This document shows, in pieces, positions 1 through 8,598 of a DNA stretch of 29,510 bases. The DNA lies in assembly GCA_963575745.1 (NCBI GenBank), contig CAUYUJ010007464.1, positions 17,120 through 46,629 on the forward strand, written 5' to 3'. Every line of letters starts with the position of its first letter. The stretch's first letter is position 1. Under the pieces are notes generated by a model. The model was given only the letters and a program-made list of their open reading frames with translations. It did not search any database and was not told the DNA's origin. This DNA is from Prorocentrum cordatum. Lineage: Eukaryota > Sar > Dinophyceae > Prorocentrales > Prorocentraceae. The position numbers and the translations under genes are program-made.

Positions 1-83
1 CCTCCTCCTCCTTCCCCTCCTGCTCCTCCTCCTCCTCCTGCTCCTCCTCCTCCTCCTCCTCCTCCTCCTCCTCCTCCTCCTCC
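1..83. repeat. (TCC)n tract, cut by window edge
   Basis: Nearly pure pyrimidine CTCCTC run with a few interruptions. From 84 to about 340 the DNA is GC-rich with loose 'CTCTTGG/CCCTTGGG' wording and no coding signal that I trust. Confidence 0.9.
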
Positions 84-339
84 CTGCGTCCCTCGTTGGC
101 CATCGGGGCCCTCTTGGGCCGTGTTGGGAGCCTCCCGGGGCCCTCTTCGCCCGCCGTGGCTCCCTTGGGCCTCGGAGGAAGGCCGACGAGAAGCCCCCCT
201 CGGGGGGCACGCGGCGGCACGCGATGCGCGCCCCTGGGGGCCCCTGGTACTCGATTGCTCAAATGGACACGCCCGGGAACTCAGAACTCCAACAACCTGA
301 GGACGCTCCAACTCGCGCCTCGAGGCCTGGTGGCGGCTT

Positions 340-440
340 CACGCACACGCACATACACATACGCACATGTATGTGCATTCGCAGATCTGTATATGTATAT
401 GTGTATATGTATATGTGTATATCTACATACTTATATACAG
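340..440. repeat. AC-rich then (TATGTG)n microsatellite
   Basis: An ACGCACACAT-type stretch runs into alternating TATATGTG units. The ORFs crossing it are low complexity. From 441 to about 745 I see nothing identifiable. Confidence 0.85.
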
Positions 441-747
441 AGAGATAACAGCAAGATGTCATCGCCCCGAACATGAGTCGCGACGGAAGCTATTTGGCAG
501 TTTTTCGGCCTCCAGGGACCCTTAGCACATTGTCCCTCAAACAAATCGGGATTAAAGACAAATCCTGGGGAAGGTGTCGAGATCCGCGTCGTGGGGCCAA
601 CGTCCCGCAATAAATACGACGTCGGAGGATGTCTCTGAAGCGCCCTCATCATGGGAGTCAATATTGGAGGCCCCTTGGGGCAAACTTGGGACCATCTGAG
701 GGCACCCTAGGATACCCACCCATGCAGCACACGAAACTTCGTGTCAA

Positions 748-771
748 GTGTGTGTGTGTGTGTGTGTGTGT
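748..771. repeat. (TG)n microsatellite
   Basis: Uninterrupted GTGTGT run of about 12 units. The following 780-1100 region is unassigned, GC-rich sequence upstream of gene copy 1. Confidence 0.9.
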
Positions 772-1106
772 TCTTTCTTGGCCTGGGGCGCGAAACAATG
801 TTAGTCCTGCAAGTTTTCGGAGTGTCCCTGGGGGTACGACACTGTGGCTTCCACGTGCCCCTGGACACCCAGAGGTGTTACGGCCCGTGGCAAGCGGGCG
901 CCACAATCTTGCCGTGGGGCCACATGGGATCGCGCATTCAGAGCCATCGAGATGGCGCTGCAGTGAAACGTGAGCGGGAAGGCATCATCAACAGCAACCT
1001 GCCGGCTCCACACCTGCCGGCCCCGATCTCTGTTGAAGCCCAGAAGGGACCGCCTTCCAGCCGCTTTTGCCCCGCCCCGGCGCGCCCCCTCCGCTGCGAT
1101 TGTGAT

Positions 1107-1140
1107 TCAAGCGCGCCCGACTGCAGCCGCCTATCAGGTG
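1107..1140 (+). promoter_or_regulatory. Conserved 5' leader block of gene copy 1
   Basis: A 34-nt block (starts TCAAGCG, ends TATCAGGTG) recurs upstream of gene copy 2 at 17673-17706 with only a handful of differences, although the flanking sequence has diverged. It ends in CAG/GTG, so it could mark a 5' UTR splice site, a trans-splice acceptor, or another leader element. The function is inferred only from conservation. Confidence 0.45.
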
Positions 1141-1219
1141 GGGTCGAGTCACTTTGTGCCCTTAGTGTAGTCTCCGTATCGTTGTTTGCCAGCACTGTGT
1201 ATGTCCCAGTTGGGACGTC

Positions 1220-2391
1220 ATGCATAGAATACCTCCGCTGTTGCTTGTGCCTTCTTTGAGTTCTGCCCACGGATTCCGCACCTCACTGGAGCTTGCCACG
1301 CAGCCAGCGCTCGCCCAGAGTGTAGGAAGCCCTGCAGCGGTTGGCCAGAGCTGCAGAGGCGGTGGCTGGCTGTTCTCTGACGGTTGCCCTCACGAGCAGG
1401 TAACGGACCTTGAAGGGAGGTTTGTATTTGTGGCTTTAAGTTGTTTCAGACTGGCTGGTCGGAAGCCGGATAAACTGGTGGAATGGAACGAGGAGGGGGC
1501 ATGTTTCATCCCAAAGGGAACCCAGTGTGATGAAGACGGCCAATGCCGGAATGGAACATCTTGCATGTTGAATGAAGGCGGAAATGCCTACACGTGCCAG
1601 GAGGTCGCTGCTGACCACATGTTCGACAATGTCACAGCTTCGGAGGTTGCCGCTCACGTTGCTGCGATAATCCGATCTATGGCAGAGCGTCTGTCGGATT
1701 CCGAGTTGGTGAGCGGCGTGCGACGAGCCTTTGGCGGGTTCATGGACGAAAGGTCTGGCGCCATGTCTCCTTTCGTGGCCAAGCCGGCGTTAGCAAAGCA
1801 GGCCCTTGCCGCGGTAGCGAAGTCTTTTGTGAGCGCCACGGTCAAGGGGAAAGACGCTGCCTCGCGCTCGGGTTCTCTGTTTGTGATCTCTGGAGACGGG
1901 CGCTTCCTTGCGAAGAGCGTCAGAGAGCAAGAGTACGAGGAGTTCGCCGATCGCCTCATAGGTCCCCTGGCGCGACACGCCGATCTTGCAGGCGCAGACT
2001 GCCAGCCTGGTTCGTCGGATGCTTGCTGGGCAGAGGCAGCGCTCAATCGCACCTGCTTGAACATACCCGTGCTGGCATTCGTGCACAATGACCGATATTG
2101 GGTAGTCTTGCCGGCGAGCGCTGAACTGCGAGGGCTGGTGATTTCCCGGTCGGCGGCTGAGCTCCAACCGTTGGGCGCAGCCACATACTACGACGTGAAG
2201 CCTCTGTGGGCGAAGAGTAAAGCGCGTCTTGATTTCATGCAGAAGCTGACAGAACTCGGTATGAATCCGATGGCGCAAGCTGCGAGCACCGAGATGCGGG
2301 CGCAGTGGGCAGCACTGCGGGCCACTGTGGAACGCGACATCGACTTCGTGACAAGGGAGAGTTCCGACGATGCGCCTCTCATCGACTATTC
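1220..2391 (+). CDS. Gene copy 1, exon 1: cysteine-rich, probably secreted protein of unknown function
   Basis: This is the first coding exon of a gene duplicated at 17771-20059. The proposed start gives a short hydrophobic N-terminus (about 20 residues, PPLLLVPSL) resembling a signal peptide. The two copies become alignable at GFRTS just after it. A Cys cluster follows (residues about 45-130, including C-x5-C-x4-C and a later YTCQE), then a mostly helical, Cys-poor middle with FVISGDGRFLAKS and YWVVLPASAELRG. Reading continues 52 bases beyond the exon to a TGA at 2441-2443, but similarity with copy 2 stops at DDAPLIDYS, so that tail is read-through into the intron. Joining 2391 to 3169 restores the DYSLLFEV seen in copy 2 and gives 584 codons including stop. 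I recognise no family; the Cys cluster is only loosely EGF-like. Start choice is moderate, coding status strong. Confidence 0.8.
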
Positions 2392-3168
2392 TAGACGCTT
2401 CGCGAAAACCCTACCAGCCCATCCAGAAACGATGCCCAGATGAGTTGCCTTGATCAGGGGTGTGGAGGGGCATGCAGTGGAGTGAAGGGCTGGGGAAGCC
2501 TTCATATCCCAAGAGTGTGAGGATGGAGGAAGAATCGGAGGAGGAGGGGGGCGCAGGAGGAGGAGGAGGAGGAGGAGGAGGAGGAGGAGGGGGAGGAGGG
2601 GGAGGAGGCGCAGGAGGAGGAGGAGGAGAACAGACGGATGAGGTAGATGAGGAGGAGGAGGAGGAGGAGGAGGAGGAGGAAGAGGGCGAGAAGAACGGCC
2701 AGAGGCCCCATGATGCCTCTCGGAGTCTCTTCGGATGCCTCTTGACAGCTTCTTGGAGGCCTTCTGGTGCGTCTTGAGGGCCTCTTGGCCGTCGCGGGAG
2801 CCTCTTTGGAGCATCTTGGGTGCCCCCGGGAGCCTCTTCGCCCAGACCCCTTCCGCCCAGACCTAGCGGGGGGGGGTCGGGGAGGGGTAAATTCCTCCCT
2901 GAAGAGGATCATCGCTAAACCACTCACGCCCTAAAGGGCTCGGATTAGATCCCCCCAGGAGGCGAAATGTTGTCCAACACCTTAGTAGCAACAATGACGT
3001 TTGCTTTCTCGCCGAGGCCGTCTTGGACGCTCTAATGAGTCGCGAAACGCCCCGTCCAGGTCCAGGGGAGGGGGTAGGGGGAGGGATAAACCCCTCCCCG
3101 AATTGGAAGGAGGGGGTTTGAAGAGGCAACTCGGTAAACCATTCGCGCCCAGAGGGCAGGTGGGATTC
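2392..3168 (+). other. Intron of gene copy 1
   Basis: Inferred from the paralogue: copy 2 reads DDAPLI-DYS-LLFEV across this point, whereas here about 777 bases intervene. ATTC occurs at both edges (2388-2391 and 3165-3168), so the exact cut is ambiguous by up to 4 nt, and no canonical GT-AG fits the perfect join. An alternative acceptor is CAG|G at 3157-3160, which needs a non-GT donor. The intron holds a GGA tract and two related blocks (about 2870-2945 and 3065-3165), both with a G-rich lead, a TAAAC core and 'CGCCC...AGGGC'. No clear terminal inverted repeat was found. Confidence 0.7.
2525..2695. repeat. (GGA)n tract inside the intron of copy 1
   Basis: Purine-only run of GGA/GGG units on the + strand, interrupted by CAGACGGATGAGGTAGATGA. 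It produces spurious poly-Gly/Glu reading frames. After it (2700-2860) come degenerate 'GCCTCTTGG' units. Confidence 0.9.
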
Positions 3169-3748
3169 TCTCCTGTTCGAGGTCTACACGCCTGGCCGCA
3201 GGGTCGACGTAAGCGGCAGGCACTGCATGGAGGCGCCTTCATGCTTTGAGAACAATCCGGCGAGTTGCCAGGTGCTATGTGTGTCAATCATTGACTTCTT
3301 TACCACATTTACTTTCCATCGGTGGCTGGAAAGCTGGTGGAAACAGTTCAAGTTTCACGATTACGCGCAAAAGGCAAAGGACCTGCTTGCGTGCCCTTTC
3401 AGCCAGAGGTTTCCGTTGTCAGACGGCGAGGGCGACGGCTTGACCGTCACAGAGCTCAATCACTCTTTTGTCGAGGTGAGGGTCAAGGTCAAGTGGGGAA
3501 AGGCTGGCTTGCACAAGGACTCGACCTGCAAGCCTTACATGGACATGGCGTGCGAGACTGCAGTGGGCGCGAAGGTCTTTGCGAAGGACGAGTGCATGCC
3601 GTGGTGGGCGCAGCCGCGATTCTGCGACGGAGCGAGCTGCAGCTTTCAGGCCGAGCCACGCTACTTGGACCAGTGCGGCGCCTGGATGCGAGAGTGGTGC
3701 CAGAAGGCCATCGCGGACTACAACGCCCTGCAGAGGCCGTCGATCTAG
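3169..3748 (+). CDS. Gene copy 1, exon 2: C-terminal half of the cysteine-rich protein
   Basis: Continues the frame of exon 1 and stops at TAG 3746-3748. It begins SLLFEVY-PGR and continues through CVSIIDFF, a Trp-rich RWLESWWK segment, HDYAQKAKDLLACP, then a Cys-rich C-terminus (CKPYMDMAC, DECMPWW, RFCDGASCSF, YLDQCG, EWCQK). Every one of these has a counterpart in copy 2, which rules out a chance ORF. Unlike copy 2, it is uninterrupted at HDYAQK and at the WMxEWC motif, so those are ancestral exon sequence. The product would be extracellular or in the secretory pathway if the N-terminal signal is real. Function unknown. Confidence 0.85.
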
Positions 3749-3872
3749 CATCTCGGCCGTGGTAGCTTGTTGTAGCTTCCGGGTGCCGCCGCGCTGCTTC
3801 CGGCGGCAGGGGCCTCATGCGGTGAAGAAGGGGAGCAAGGCGAGCGGGCCGAGACGAAGCGGGCAGCAAGTT

Positions 3873-3998
3873 TACACCCTCTTCCTCCTCCTCCTCCTCC
3901 TCCTCCTCCTCCTCCTCCTCCTCTTCGTCTTCTTATTGTCATTCTTATTATTTTTCCCCGTCCTCTTCCTCCTCCTCCTCCTCCTTCTCCCCCTCTTG
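3873..3998. repeat. (TCC)n tract downstream of copy 1
   Basis: Two pyrimidine runs separated by a T-rich patch (CTTATTGTCATTCTTATTA). The region from 4000 to 4215 has no gene that I can support. Confidence 0.85.
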
Positions 3999-4235
3999 TA
4001 TCACCCAGTCGCAGCAGGCTCACAAGCAGCAACACCATCGCTTGGAGAGAGTAAAGCCGGCTTCGCTCGCGCCCCGTCCTCTTTCGCGAAGGTGCCGGGG
4101 TTACTGCCCGCCCGCAGAGGGAGGCGCGACTCGTAGGATGTGTTTGTTCAGCTGGCACGGTGGTGTCGGCTTGCTCTATTGCATCTTCGGGGGACCTCGC
4201 CGGTCCCAAAAATGGGTGTCTTTTCGGGGGCCCGA

Positions 4236-4352
4236 CGCGTGCTCGATGCGGACTCGACGCGGATTTGGCGTGGATTCGACGCGGATTCGACCCGGATTCG
4301 ACACGGATCCGACGCGTCCGACATGGATTCGACGCGGATTCGACGCGGACAG
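4236..4352. repeat. 12-bp minisatellite, GGATTCGACGCG type
   Basis: About nine imperfect copies of a 12-mer (GACGCGGATTCG) in register. ORFs across it read DSTRIRRGF-like repeats in several frames, a repeat artefact. 4353-4600 shows nothing identifiable. Confidence 0.85.
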
Positions 4353-4605
4353 GGCCGCGACGGGACAGACAAGGTCCCCCGAGGATGCAACATAAGGCTT
4401 GCTCATGCCCACGGAGCATCTGATCGTGCACAAAGTGATGCGCGGCCATCTGACAGCATCGTGCAAACGATAATCGTATGATGCGTTGTCAAGTTGCCGG
4501 TGGCAGCTTCCGCCGCCGCGACAGTCCAGCGTTCTGAGTACGGGAGGCCGTCACGTATGACACATCGTGTCTTCAGCTACAAAGTTTGGGATGGTCGCGA
4601 TGGAG

Positions 4606-4626
4606 GCGATGAGGGCGATGAGGATA

Positions 4627-4680
<54 letters not shown>

Positions 4681-4753
4681 CTGATGCTGATGCTGATGCT
4701 GATGCTGATGCTGATGCTGATGCTGATGCTGATGCTGATGCTGATGCTGATGC

Positions 4754-4789
<36 letters not shown>

Positions 4790-4791
4790 CG
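4606..4791. repeat. Compound (GAT)n-(GCTGAT)n-(GAT)n microsatellite
   Basis: A GAT run, then about 12 GCTGAT hexamers, then GAT again. It is followed to about 4865 by GGA/GGAGCA units. Confidence 0.95.
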
Positions 4792-4914
4792 AGGAGGAGG
4801 AGGAGGAGGAGGAGAAGCAGGAGCAGGAGTAGGAGTAGGAGCAGGAGAAGGAGGAAGAGGAAGCCCGTCACATGTGTCACCGTTCGACTTCATTTCTCGT
4901 GAAACTCATTTGTA

Positions 4915-5175
4915 CCGTCTTCGGGCTGTCTTGGCCTTCTGAGTGGGGGCAGTCTTGGGTGTCGCTAGGGGCCGTCTTGGGATCCTCTGAGGCCGTATTC
5001 AGTGATTTAAGCTTCTTCGAGCCCTGTTGGGGGTCCTTTAGTGGCCCTTTGGAGCTCTTTGGGAGGCACCGTCTTGAAGCCATCTTGGGCCGCCTTGGGA
5101 CTATCCTGGGCCGTCTTCGAGGTATCTTGGGCCATTTTGGTTTCTTTGGTTGCCTGCCTGGACCGTCTTGGAAGC
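4915..5175. repeat. Degenerate CCGTCTTGGG tandem repeat
   Basis: Variants of a roughly 15-21 bp unit built on GTCTTGGG/GCCGTCTTGG recur across the block (for example 4917, 4949, 4973, 5079, 5111, 5163). Similar wording occurs at 2750-2830. No coding evidence. Confidence 0.65.
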
Positions 5176-5309
5176 TCGGGGTGAAATCACATCGTTGTTT
5201 TATGGGGGATCGTGGCCTCGGGAGCGCGGATTCCGAGTTGTTTATAAGTGACTGTGGTCTCGGGAGTGGGCAGTGTGCGCGCATCAGTCTGCGATTGGAA
5301 GGGGGGTCC

Positions 5310-5465
5310 CAGATCTTGCAGGATCCTGCCGAGCCAGGGCTGCATTGACTCGGGCCAGTGCGCAAGATCCTGGTAGGATCTGACCCGGTCCAGTGCGCGG
5401 GATCCTGCAGGATTTTGCAGGATTTGCATAGCCCGACTGGCCCGTGTTTGCATTGACCCGGGTCA
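5310..5465. repeat. Imperfect repeats around GGATCCTGCAGGAT
   Basis: CCAGTGCGC followed by a GATCCTG core occurs twice (about 5356 and 5390), with more GATCTTGCAGGATCC-like and GACTCGGGCC/GACCCGGG blocks around them. Confidence 0.65.
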
Positions 5466-5496
5466 TCGGCGTCACCCCAACATATTAATACTATGT

Positions 5497-5523
5497 GTGC
5501 GTCGCCCCCCAGGGGCGACGCAC
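5497..5523. repeat. Perfect hairpin, 12-bp stem
   Basis: GTGCGTCGCCCC, a 3-nt spacer, then its exact reverse complement. No T-run follows, so a terminator reading is not supported. 5524-5735 is otherwise unassigned. Confidence 0.8.
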
Positions 5524-5737
5524 GCACCGAGAAATCTTTTAGTGTATGCGTCGTGGCGGGCGTTTTTTGGCCACACCGGTCGGGAAACGATATCCGTAGC
5601 ACCCCGCAGATGCGGATAAGAATGAGGGGGCGGTGTAGACGTCGGCAGTTTGCGAGACTCTGAAGAAGCCCGCCGCAGCCGCCAAAGTTTCACGAATATA
5701 AACGAGCCCGCAGACGCCGATTTTTCCGTTCAACCAA

Positions 5738-6092
5738 TGTGGGTAGGTCGCGGGTGGGTCGCAAATGGGTCGCGGGTGGGTCATTGTTGGGTCGTGGGTG
5801 GATCGCGAGTGAGTCGCGGGGTGGTTCGATGGTTGGGTCGCGGGTGGGTCGCGGGGTCGGTCGCGGGGTGGGTCGCGGGGTGGGTCGCGGGGTTGGTCGC
5901 GGGTTGGGTCGCGGGTTGGGTCGATGGTTGGGTCGCGGGTGGGTCGCGGGGTGGGTCGCGGGGTGGGTCGCGGGGTGGGTCGCGGGGTTGGTCGCGGGTT
6001 GGGTCGCGGTTTGGGTCGCGGGGTGGGTCGCGGGGTTGGTCGAGGTTTGGGTCGCGGGGTGGGTTGCGGGTGGGTCGCGGGTGGGACGACGA
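5738..6092. repeat. GGTCGCGGGGTGG minisatellite
   Basis: Roughly 25-30 tandem units of 12-13 bp that vary mainly in the number of G or T residues (GGTCGCGGGTTGG, GGTCGCGGGGTGG). The unit lengths make all frames open (WVAG / GRGV / PRDP repeats), so the long ORFs are artefacts. Confidence 0.92.
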
Positions 6093-6216
6093 CAACAAAC
6101 AAACAAATAAGCAAGCAAGCAAGCAAGCAAACAAGCAAGCAAGCAACCAAGCAACCAAACAACAACAGCAACAACAACAACAGCAACAACAACAACAACA
6201 ACAGCAACAATCATTT
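6093..6216. repeat. (CAAG)n then (CAA)n/(CAG) microsatellite
   Basis: AAGCAAGC units grade into CAACAACAACAGCAAC units directly after the minisatellite. Confidence 0.92.
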
Positions 6217-6354
6217 TAACACTGTTCGCCCTTCTCTGCTCGAGTGTCGAATAACGCGAATTTCCCAAACCCTCGATACCCGCCCTTTTCGTCTTCGATC
6301 GAACCCTTTTTGGGGGGTATACCTTTCTTCCCTGCAGGCCGGGCCCCAGCAAGC

Positions 6355-6535
6355 GGCGGGGCGGCCGCGGACCGTCGGCCTGGCCAGCGGCAGCGCTGAT
6401 CGGCGGGGCGGCCGCGGACCGTCGACCCGACCCCAAGATGGACGGACAGGGGACCGACGACCACGACGACGACGACGTCGACGTCGACGACGACGGCAAC
6501 GACGGCGACGGCGACGACGACGACGACGAGCGAAA
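6355..6535. repeat. 23-bp duplication and GAC-rich microsatellite
   Basis: A GGCGGGGCGGCCGCGGACCG unit occurs at about 6355 and again at about 6401. From 6455 a GACGACGACGTCGACG run follows. Confidence 0.8.
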
Positions 6536-6555
6536 GCGAGAGCGAGAGAGAACGA

Positions 6556-7325
6556 CAGCAGAGCCACGAAGGACACGAAGCAGGCCACGAAGGGCGACAG
6601 CGGGGACACGAAGCGAATGCGTATGGGGCCACGAAGAGCGCGAACGAGCGTGGGCCACGAAGGGCAGATAATGCGGGGCCACAGAAGGCAACGATGGGGC
6701 CACTGAGGGTAGCAACGGGGACACGTAGGACAATGAGGGGGCCACAAGCGGCGACAGCGGGGCCACGAAGGGCATGCACATGGGGCCACAACGGGCGCGA
6801 ACGAGCGGGGGCCACGAAGGGCATACGTATGTTGGGCCGCGGAGGGTAAGGACGGGGCCACTGAGGGCAGCAACGGGGACACGAAGGGCAGCGAGGGGGC
6901 CACGAAGGGCGACACCGGGGCCACGAAGGGCATGCATATGGGGCCACCACGGGCGCGAACGAGCGGGGGCCACGAAGGGCATACACATATGGGGCCACGA
7001 AACAAAGCGAGGGGGCTACGAAGGGCAGCGAGGAGGCCACGAAGGGCAGCGAGGGGGCCACGAAGGGCTGCAACGGAGCCACGAAGGGCTGCAACTGTGC
7101 CGCGAAGGGCAGCGAGGGGGCCACGAAGGGCTGCAACGGGGCCACGAAACAAAGCGAGGGGGCCACGAAGGGCTGCCACGGGGCCACGAAGGGCAACGAG
7201 GAAGCCACGAGGGGCTGCAACGGGGCCACGAAACAAAGCGAGGGGGCCACGAAGGCTGCAACGGGGCCACGAAACAAAGCGAGTGGGCCACGAAGGGCTG
7301 CAACGGGGCCACGAAGGGCAGCGAT
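6556..7325. repeat. GGGGCCACGAAGGGC minisatellite, about 0.77 kb
   Basis: Dozens of units built on GGGGCCACGAAGGGC followed by variable AGCGAG, TGCAAC, GACAGC or AAACAAAGCGAG pieces. Higher-order repetition is visible in the 3' half (alternating 'GGCTGCAAC' and 'AAACAAAGCGAG' variants). Open frames on both strands are repeat artefacts. Confidence 0.93.
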
Positions 7326-7355
7326 ATCCCGATTCCTAGGTAATCTGTGAAGGAG

Positions 7356-7640
7356 TCCTAAGCGTGAGCGCGACTCCTGGGTGCCTGGGTATCGGGAGCG
7401 CGGCGTTGGAGTAAATTGCAAAAAAAAAACAACGCAAGGGCGCTATTCTTCAGTAAATTGAAAGCAAGTCTCCAGCGAGAGCGCGACTCCAGAACGCAGG
7501 AGGAGCGATTCCGGAATAAATCGCAAGGAGTTCCCAAGCGAGAGCGCGATTCTGAAATAAAATGCGAGGAAGTCTCGGGCGGGAGCGGGGGTCTTGGCTA
7601 AATTGTGAGGAAGTCTCAGGCGGGAGCCGTTGTTGTAACC
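7356..7640. repeat. Degenerate ~50-bp tandem repeat
   Basis: Five or so units containing 'AGCGAGAGCGCGATTC' and 'AATAAATCGCAAGGAGT' variants. 7641-7880 follows with nothing identifiable. Confidence 0.7.
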
Positions 7641-8109
7641 CGGGGGCCAGGGGTCCAGTTTGAGCAGGAAGATTTTCTTTGACAAAAAACAAGGTGCGAA
7701 CCCCGGGGGGGGCACTTCAGTTAAAAAAATCAATGTGCACCGGTAGGGGGGGTCAACAATAATTATTTTTCAAGAATGAGAGTTCGACAACAACAACGCA
7801 ACAAACATAATCCTCACCACAGATCCCCACTTCAGCCACGCACCCAGTGACAATGAATGATTACAATATGAGTCTACTATATGTTAAGGTCGGACGCGCG
7901 CCACCAACGAGGACGTTTAGTACTAGTGTGTCCTTGTGCGTCCCAGGTCGGTGCGTCTCCGAGTGGAGTGCCGCTGGTGGTGGGGAGTCGCCCGACGGCG
8001 GATGACCTGCGCCCTCGGAGCGCCGCGGCCAGGCGCGAGGAGACCGGAGGCCAAGGCCGACGTCGGCCCGGCGAGAGCCTGGCGCGCCCTGGAGCCCAAG
8101 AGACCCCCA

Positions 8110-8420
8110 GGACGGCCCCAAGGCAGCCCAAGGAGCGCCCCACGAGGGCTCCCCAACAGGGCGCCCCATAGGGGCCCCCCAAGAGGCCCCCAGAGGGCCC
8201 CAAGAGGACCCCCCAACAAGAGGGCCCCAAGGCAGCCCAAGGAGCGCCCCACGAGGGCTCCCCAAGAGGGCGCCCCATAAGGGCCCCCCACGAGGCCCCC
8301 CAGGCGGCCCAGGAGGCCCCCCAGAGGGCCCCAAGAGGACCCCCCAACAAGAGGACTTTACGGCTGCCCAGGAGCGCCTCCCCAAAAGGGCCCCCCAAGA
8401 GGTCCCCCCAATGGGGCCCC
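8110..8420. repeat. GGGGCCCCCCAAGAGG minisatellite with ~110-bp higher-order unit
   Basis: A block beginning CCAAGGCAGCCCAAGGAGCG recurs about 110 bp downstream (about 8119 and 8229), with a third partial copy near 8363. Inside it are GGGCCCCCCAAGAGG subunits. Confidence 0.8.
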
Positions 8421-8423
8421 GGC

Positions 8424-8487
8424 AGACAATAGTATGGGGACGTTTTTCTTGTGTATGTTTGGGCATGTTTGGGGTATATATTGAGTA
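8424..8487 (+). mobile_element. Introner-family element, left half (interrupted)
   Basis: The sequence ACAATAGTATGGGGACG and the T/G-rich stretch after it match the interior of the intact family members at 16936-17100 and 21745-21913. The 5' TIR is missing where the element meets the minisatellite. The right half resumes at 15089, so the element has been split by the retroelement at 8488-15088. Confidence 0.75.
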
Positions 8488-8596
8488 TGTCAGTGCGCGC
8501 ACGGGAAGGTTTTGAGCGGAATGATTTGATGTGTCATTACAAAAACGAACCGTTTGAACCAGGGGGGACACTGGTTCTCTATAGCTTCTTCGGCTC
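8488..8596 (+). repeat. Split direct repeat A1
   Basis: About 109 bp, starting TGTCAGTGCG and ending near CTTCTTCGGCTC. Its partner is 14854-14962; shared words include GAGCGGAATGA, GATGTGTCATTAC and CGAACCGTTT. It is the left terminus of the retroelement. Confidence 0.88.
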
Positions 8597-8598
8597 GA

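Noticed and set aside
2392-2443. C-terminal tail of the 407-codon ORF of copy 1, and the matching tail 18935-18991 of copy 2
   Set aside because: The tails are unrelated between paralogues, whereas conserved protein resumes downstream in each, so they are read-through into introns.
4494-4902. Poly-Asp/Ala, poly-Met/Leu and poly-His/Gln ORFs
   Set aside because: Translations of the GAT/GCTGAT microsatellite in different frames.
5497-5523. Intrinsic terminator
   Set aside because: Perfect stem but no U-run, and bacterial-type terminators are not expected here.
5538-6988. Long ORFs on both strands across the GGTCGCGGG and CAA repeats
   Set aside because: All frames stay open because the repeat units lack stops; products are WVAG/PRDP-type repeats with no conserved domain.
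6211-7421. ORFs of 340-400 codons on the minus strand
   Set aside because: They are read through the GGGGCCACGAAGGGC minisatellite (ALRGPVA-like repeats), with no non-repeat coding evidence.
8119-8420. Spaced repeats resembling a CRISPR array
   Set aside because: Units are adjacent and degenerate with no unique spacers, in a eukaryotic context.
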